Part shown: positions 4,193 through 6,242 of the stretch, piece by piece
How the letters are laid out: each line of letters opens with the position of its first letter
Position numbering within the stretch: the first letter of the stretch is position 1
Origin: SYIM01 sp964581825
GTDB lineage: Bacteria > Pseudomonadota > Gammaproteobacteria > Burkholderiales > Burkholderiaceae_E
Length of the DNA stretch: 6,242 nucleotides
Direction: 5' to 3'
Assembly: GCA_964581825.1 (NCBI GenBank)
Contig: CAZORB010000200.1
Span: 1 to 6,242, forward strand
The notes under the pieces: model-generated
What the model saw: the letters and a program-made list of their open reading frames with translations, nothing else
Databases searched by the model: none
Told to the model about the DNA's origin: nothing
Made by a program: the position numbers and the translations under genes

Positions 4193-6242
4193 ATGATAGA
4201 CGGCATGCAAGGGACTGTAGAAATTCCAGCCAAACAGGTCGCAACCAAACGACCGTCGGCCGAACTGAATCCTCCGCAGCGGGAGATTGACGACCAAGGT
4301 CTTCTGCGGAGCGGGTTCAGCGTCGTCCTCCAATTGCCCACCGGGAGCGGCAAGACGTGGCTGGCCGAGCAGGCCATCGCGGAGGTTCTCGACCAAGGCC
4401 AGCGGGCGATCTACCTGACGCCTCTTCGCGCCCTCGCAAACGAGCTTCTCGAGCGCTGGAGCACTCGCTTTCGTGGGCATCGGGTCGGCGTCTTTACCGG
4501 TGAGTTCGGGCAGTCCCAAGCCTATCCGGTGCCTTTTGAGCAGGCGGATCTGCTCATCATGACCCCCGAACGACTGGACGCATGTACCCGTCATTGGCGG
4601 TCTCACTGGGGTTGGTTACCGAGGGTTGGACTGCTGGTGGTCGATGAACTTCACCTGCTCGGCGACAAAGGTCGTGGACCTCGGCTAGANNNNNNNNNNN
4701 NNNNNNNNNNNNNNNNNNNNNNNNNNNNNNNNNNNNNNNNNNNNNNNNNNNNNNNNNNNNNNNNNNNNNNNNNNNNNNNNNNNNNNNNNCAGTCCCGGCG
4801 CCGTGCCGAACAATTGTCCGCAATGCTTTCTGAGGCGGGTATCCCTGCCGGACATCACCACGCGGGGCTGGAATCGCATCAGCGGCAGAAACTTGAAGTT
4901 GAGTATCGAAGCGGGGCAACGCGGGTGCTTGTGTCCACCGGCACCCTTGAGATGGGTCTCAACCTGCCGGCCAGGCTGGTTGTCCTGTACGACTTGCAGT
5001 ATTTCGACGGCACCGACTTCAAGCCTCTGCCAGTTAATACGGTCTGGCAGCGCGCTGGGCGAGCAGGCCGACGCGGTTTGGATGACCGCGGAGAGGTCTT
5101 ACTGATAGGCCCAGCATGGGATCGAGAGATTGATCGGTATGCCGAAGGCCGATTTGAGCGAATCACGTCCGGACTCGCCGACCGGCGAGCGCTTGCCGAG
5201 CAACTGCTGGCCGAAGTTTCAAGTGGGCTAGCAAGGACGCGACCCCAGCTTCATCGCCGCTTCGCGCAGTCGTTGGCGGCGCACCAGGATCGCCTGCCGA
5301 ATATCGATCACGTACTGGCCGAAATGACCGAGAGCGGCATGGTCACAGAGACGTCCGATGACAACGAAAAGGCGCCACGACTGAAGGCGACCCGGTTGGG
5401 CCGGATCGCTGTGCGCCAGATGTTGGCGCCAGTCACCGTCCTAAGCCTTGCGCGAGCGTTTGCCGCCGAAGATGCGCCCTCACTGAGGCTCTTTGACATC
5501 CTCCTGGCGTGTGCCGCGACCGAGGACTGCGAACCAAGAATACCGGCGGACTTCGAAGAGTTGGAGGATTTGGGAGGCAGGCTGGCTAAGCAGCCGAGTA
5601 GCTATCTGGCCCGCTCCGTGGGGGAGCTTCGGCAGGACCTGGGTCACAACGGTCGCCGTTTGCTGGCCATCCTGAAGACTGCGCTCATTGCCCGGGAATG
5701 GACGCGTACTGGATGCGCGCAAACGGTCGCCGACGAATTTGGCTGCTATGTGTTCGAGGTGAGGCGTCTGGCCGAAAGCCTGGAGCGGATCCTTTCGGCG
5801 GCTGTTGCGATCGTGACGCCCCCCAAGAACGCCGAGCAGACGACTTCCGAGGAAACACCTCCCGCGGCGCCACTTGTCGAGGAGCCCGTGCTCGCGGATA
5901 GGGTGCGAGCCCTTGCCGCCATGGTCGCCCATGGGGTCGACGAGCAGACGGTCACCTTGACTTACGTCAGCGGAATCGGCGGCACATTGGCTCGGCGGTT
6001 GCGTGACGCTGGCATCGAGGACATCGAAGACCTCGCGCAAGCAGACTGCAAGGATGTAGCTCAAGTGCGTGGCGTTTCCGAATCCCGGGCTTCTCGCTGG
6101 ATCGAAGAGGCTGCCCAAATCATGACAAGCCGGTCGGCGTTCTCGCTTAGGGAATTCGGCGCGTCGGGTCGCTCAACCTTGAGCACACTTGACCTGCCGG
6201 TAGATCCCTACCGCTTGCGTCGCGCCCTCGACCTCACGGTTC
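4193..6242 (+). CDS. Second Ski2-like DExH-box helicase, partial and interrupted by an assembly gap
   Basis: An open frame runs from ATG 4193 to the window edge and continues beyond it; 100 N lie inside. Before the gap (residues counted from 4193): PPQ (27-29), Walker A PTGSGKT (49-55), motif Ia TPLRALANE (76-84), MTPERLDA (123-130), Walker B DELH (151-154), then GRGPRL. After the gap: RRRAEQLSAML (from 4796), HHHAGLE (4856-4876), motif V STGTLEMGLNLPA (4934-4972), motif VI QRAGRAGRRG (5048-5077), a winged-helix-like stretch RLKATRLGRIAVRQML (about 5378-5425), a Pro/Thr/Glu-rich linker (about 5816-5900) and helix-hairpin-helix sequence (about 5963-6118: YVSGIGGTLARRLRDAGI, DVAQVRGVSESRASRW). 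It is a clear relative of the first helicase, sharing GRGP, ST-x-x-L-x-MG-x-NLPA and the HhH end. Another ATG at 4205 is equally possible; neither start has a convincing ribosome-binding sequence. Protein continues after the HhH (VDPYRLRRALDLTV), so an extra C-terminal domain probably lies outside the window. Function beyond helicase is unknown. Confidence 0.88.
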   Translation, partial: MIDGMQGTVEIPAKQVATKRPSAELNPPQREIDDQGLLRSGFSVVLQLPTGSGKTWLAEQAIAEVLDQGQRAIYLTPLRALANELLERWSTRFRGHRVGVFTGEFGQSQAYPVPFEQADLLIMTPERLDACTRHWRSHWGWLPRVGLLVVDELHLLGDKGRGPRLXXXXXXXXXXXXXXXXXXXXXXXXXXXXXXXXXXQSRRRAEQLSAMLSEAGIPAGHHHAGLESHQRQKLEVEYRSGATRVLVSTGTLEMGLNLPARLVVLYDLQYFDGTDFKPLPVNTVWQRAGRAGRRGLDDRGEVLLIGPAWDREIDRYAEGRFERITSGLADRRALAEQLLAEVSSGLARTRPQLHRRFAQSLAAHQDRLPNIDHVLAEMTESGMVTETSDDNEKAPRLKATRLGRIAVRQMLAPVTVLSLARAFAAEDAPSLRLFDILLACAATEDCEPRIPADFEELEDLGGRLAKQPSSYLARSVGELRQDLGHNGRRLLAILKTALIAREWTRTGCAQTVADEFGCYVFEVRRLAESLERILSAAVAIVTPPKNAEQTTSEETPPAAPLVEEPVLADRVRALAAMVAHGVDEQTVTLTYVSGIGGTLARRLRDAGIEDIEDLAQADCKDVAQVRGVSESRASRWIEEAAQIMTSRSAFSLREFGASGRSTLSTLDLPVDPYRLRRALDLTV
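4690..4789. other. Assembly gap (100 N) inside the second helicase
   Basis: Exactly 100 undetermined bases, the conventional placeholder for a gap of unknown size. The codons on both sides read in the same frame by coordinate. Aligning GRGPRL and RRRAEQL with GPTLE and ADALARQL of the first helicase suggests about 86 codons are missing, not 33. Motif III and the beginning of RecA domain 2 fall in this gap. Confidence 0.95.

Noticed and set aside
5480..6118. 212-codon minus-strand open frame opposite the second helicase
   Set aside because: It is antisense to the clearly coding helicase C-terminus and has no recognisable features.
4193..6242. Assignment of the second helicase to HamB of Hachiman or to another named defence helicase
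   Set aside because: No HamA-like partner or other diagnostic gene is visible, and the family-level motifs seen are common to all Ski2-like helicases.
1..6242. CRISPR array, IS element, tRNA or att repeats
   Set aside because: No regularly spaced repeats, terminal inverted repeats, transposase motifs or tRNA-like sequence were noticed on either strand.

Overview
The window is GC-rich, densely coded DNA that looks proteobacterial. It joins the lysis end of a prophage or phage-like element to a block of DNA helicase genes. No rRNA, tRNA, CRISPR array, integrase, transposase or attachment site is visible, so the host cannot be named more closely from these bases.

Left part (about 1-1171, + strand): a compact phage lysis cassette of three tightly packed genes. 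They encode a small single-membrane-span protein of the DUF6127 type, a GH108-type endolysin with a C-terminal peptidoglycan-binding region, and a 3TM-type holin. The first two genes overlap by ATGA and the third starts on the base after the second one's stop, so they are almost certainly co-translated.

Middle (1200-4123, - strand): a two-gene operon read toward the lysis genes. It encodes a 192-aa regulator with two Xre/Cro-like helix-turn-helix units and, overlapping it by ATGA, a complete 782-aa Ski2/Hel308-like DExH helicase with a C-terminal helix-hairpin-helix region.

Right part (4124-6242): a short AT-rich divergent control region, then a second Ski2-like DExH helicase on the + strand that runs off the window. 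The second helicase is interrupted by exactly 100 N (4690-4789). Comparison with the first helicase indicates that about 250-260 bases are really missing there, including motif III and the start of RecA domain 2. It also ends in helix-hairpin-helix sequence, followed by more protein.

The layout (two related but divergent helicases around one tandem-HTH regulator, with three GCATA half-sites at exact 21-bp steps in the shared promoter region, next to a phage lysis cassette) suggests a co-regulated accessory module. A defence or DNA-processing role is an inference from context. I recognise no named defence system here, and the module probably continues beyond base 6242.
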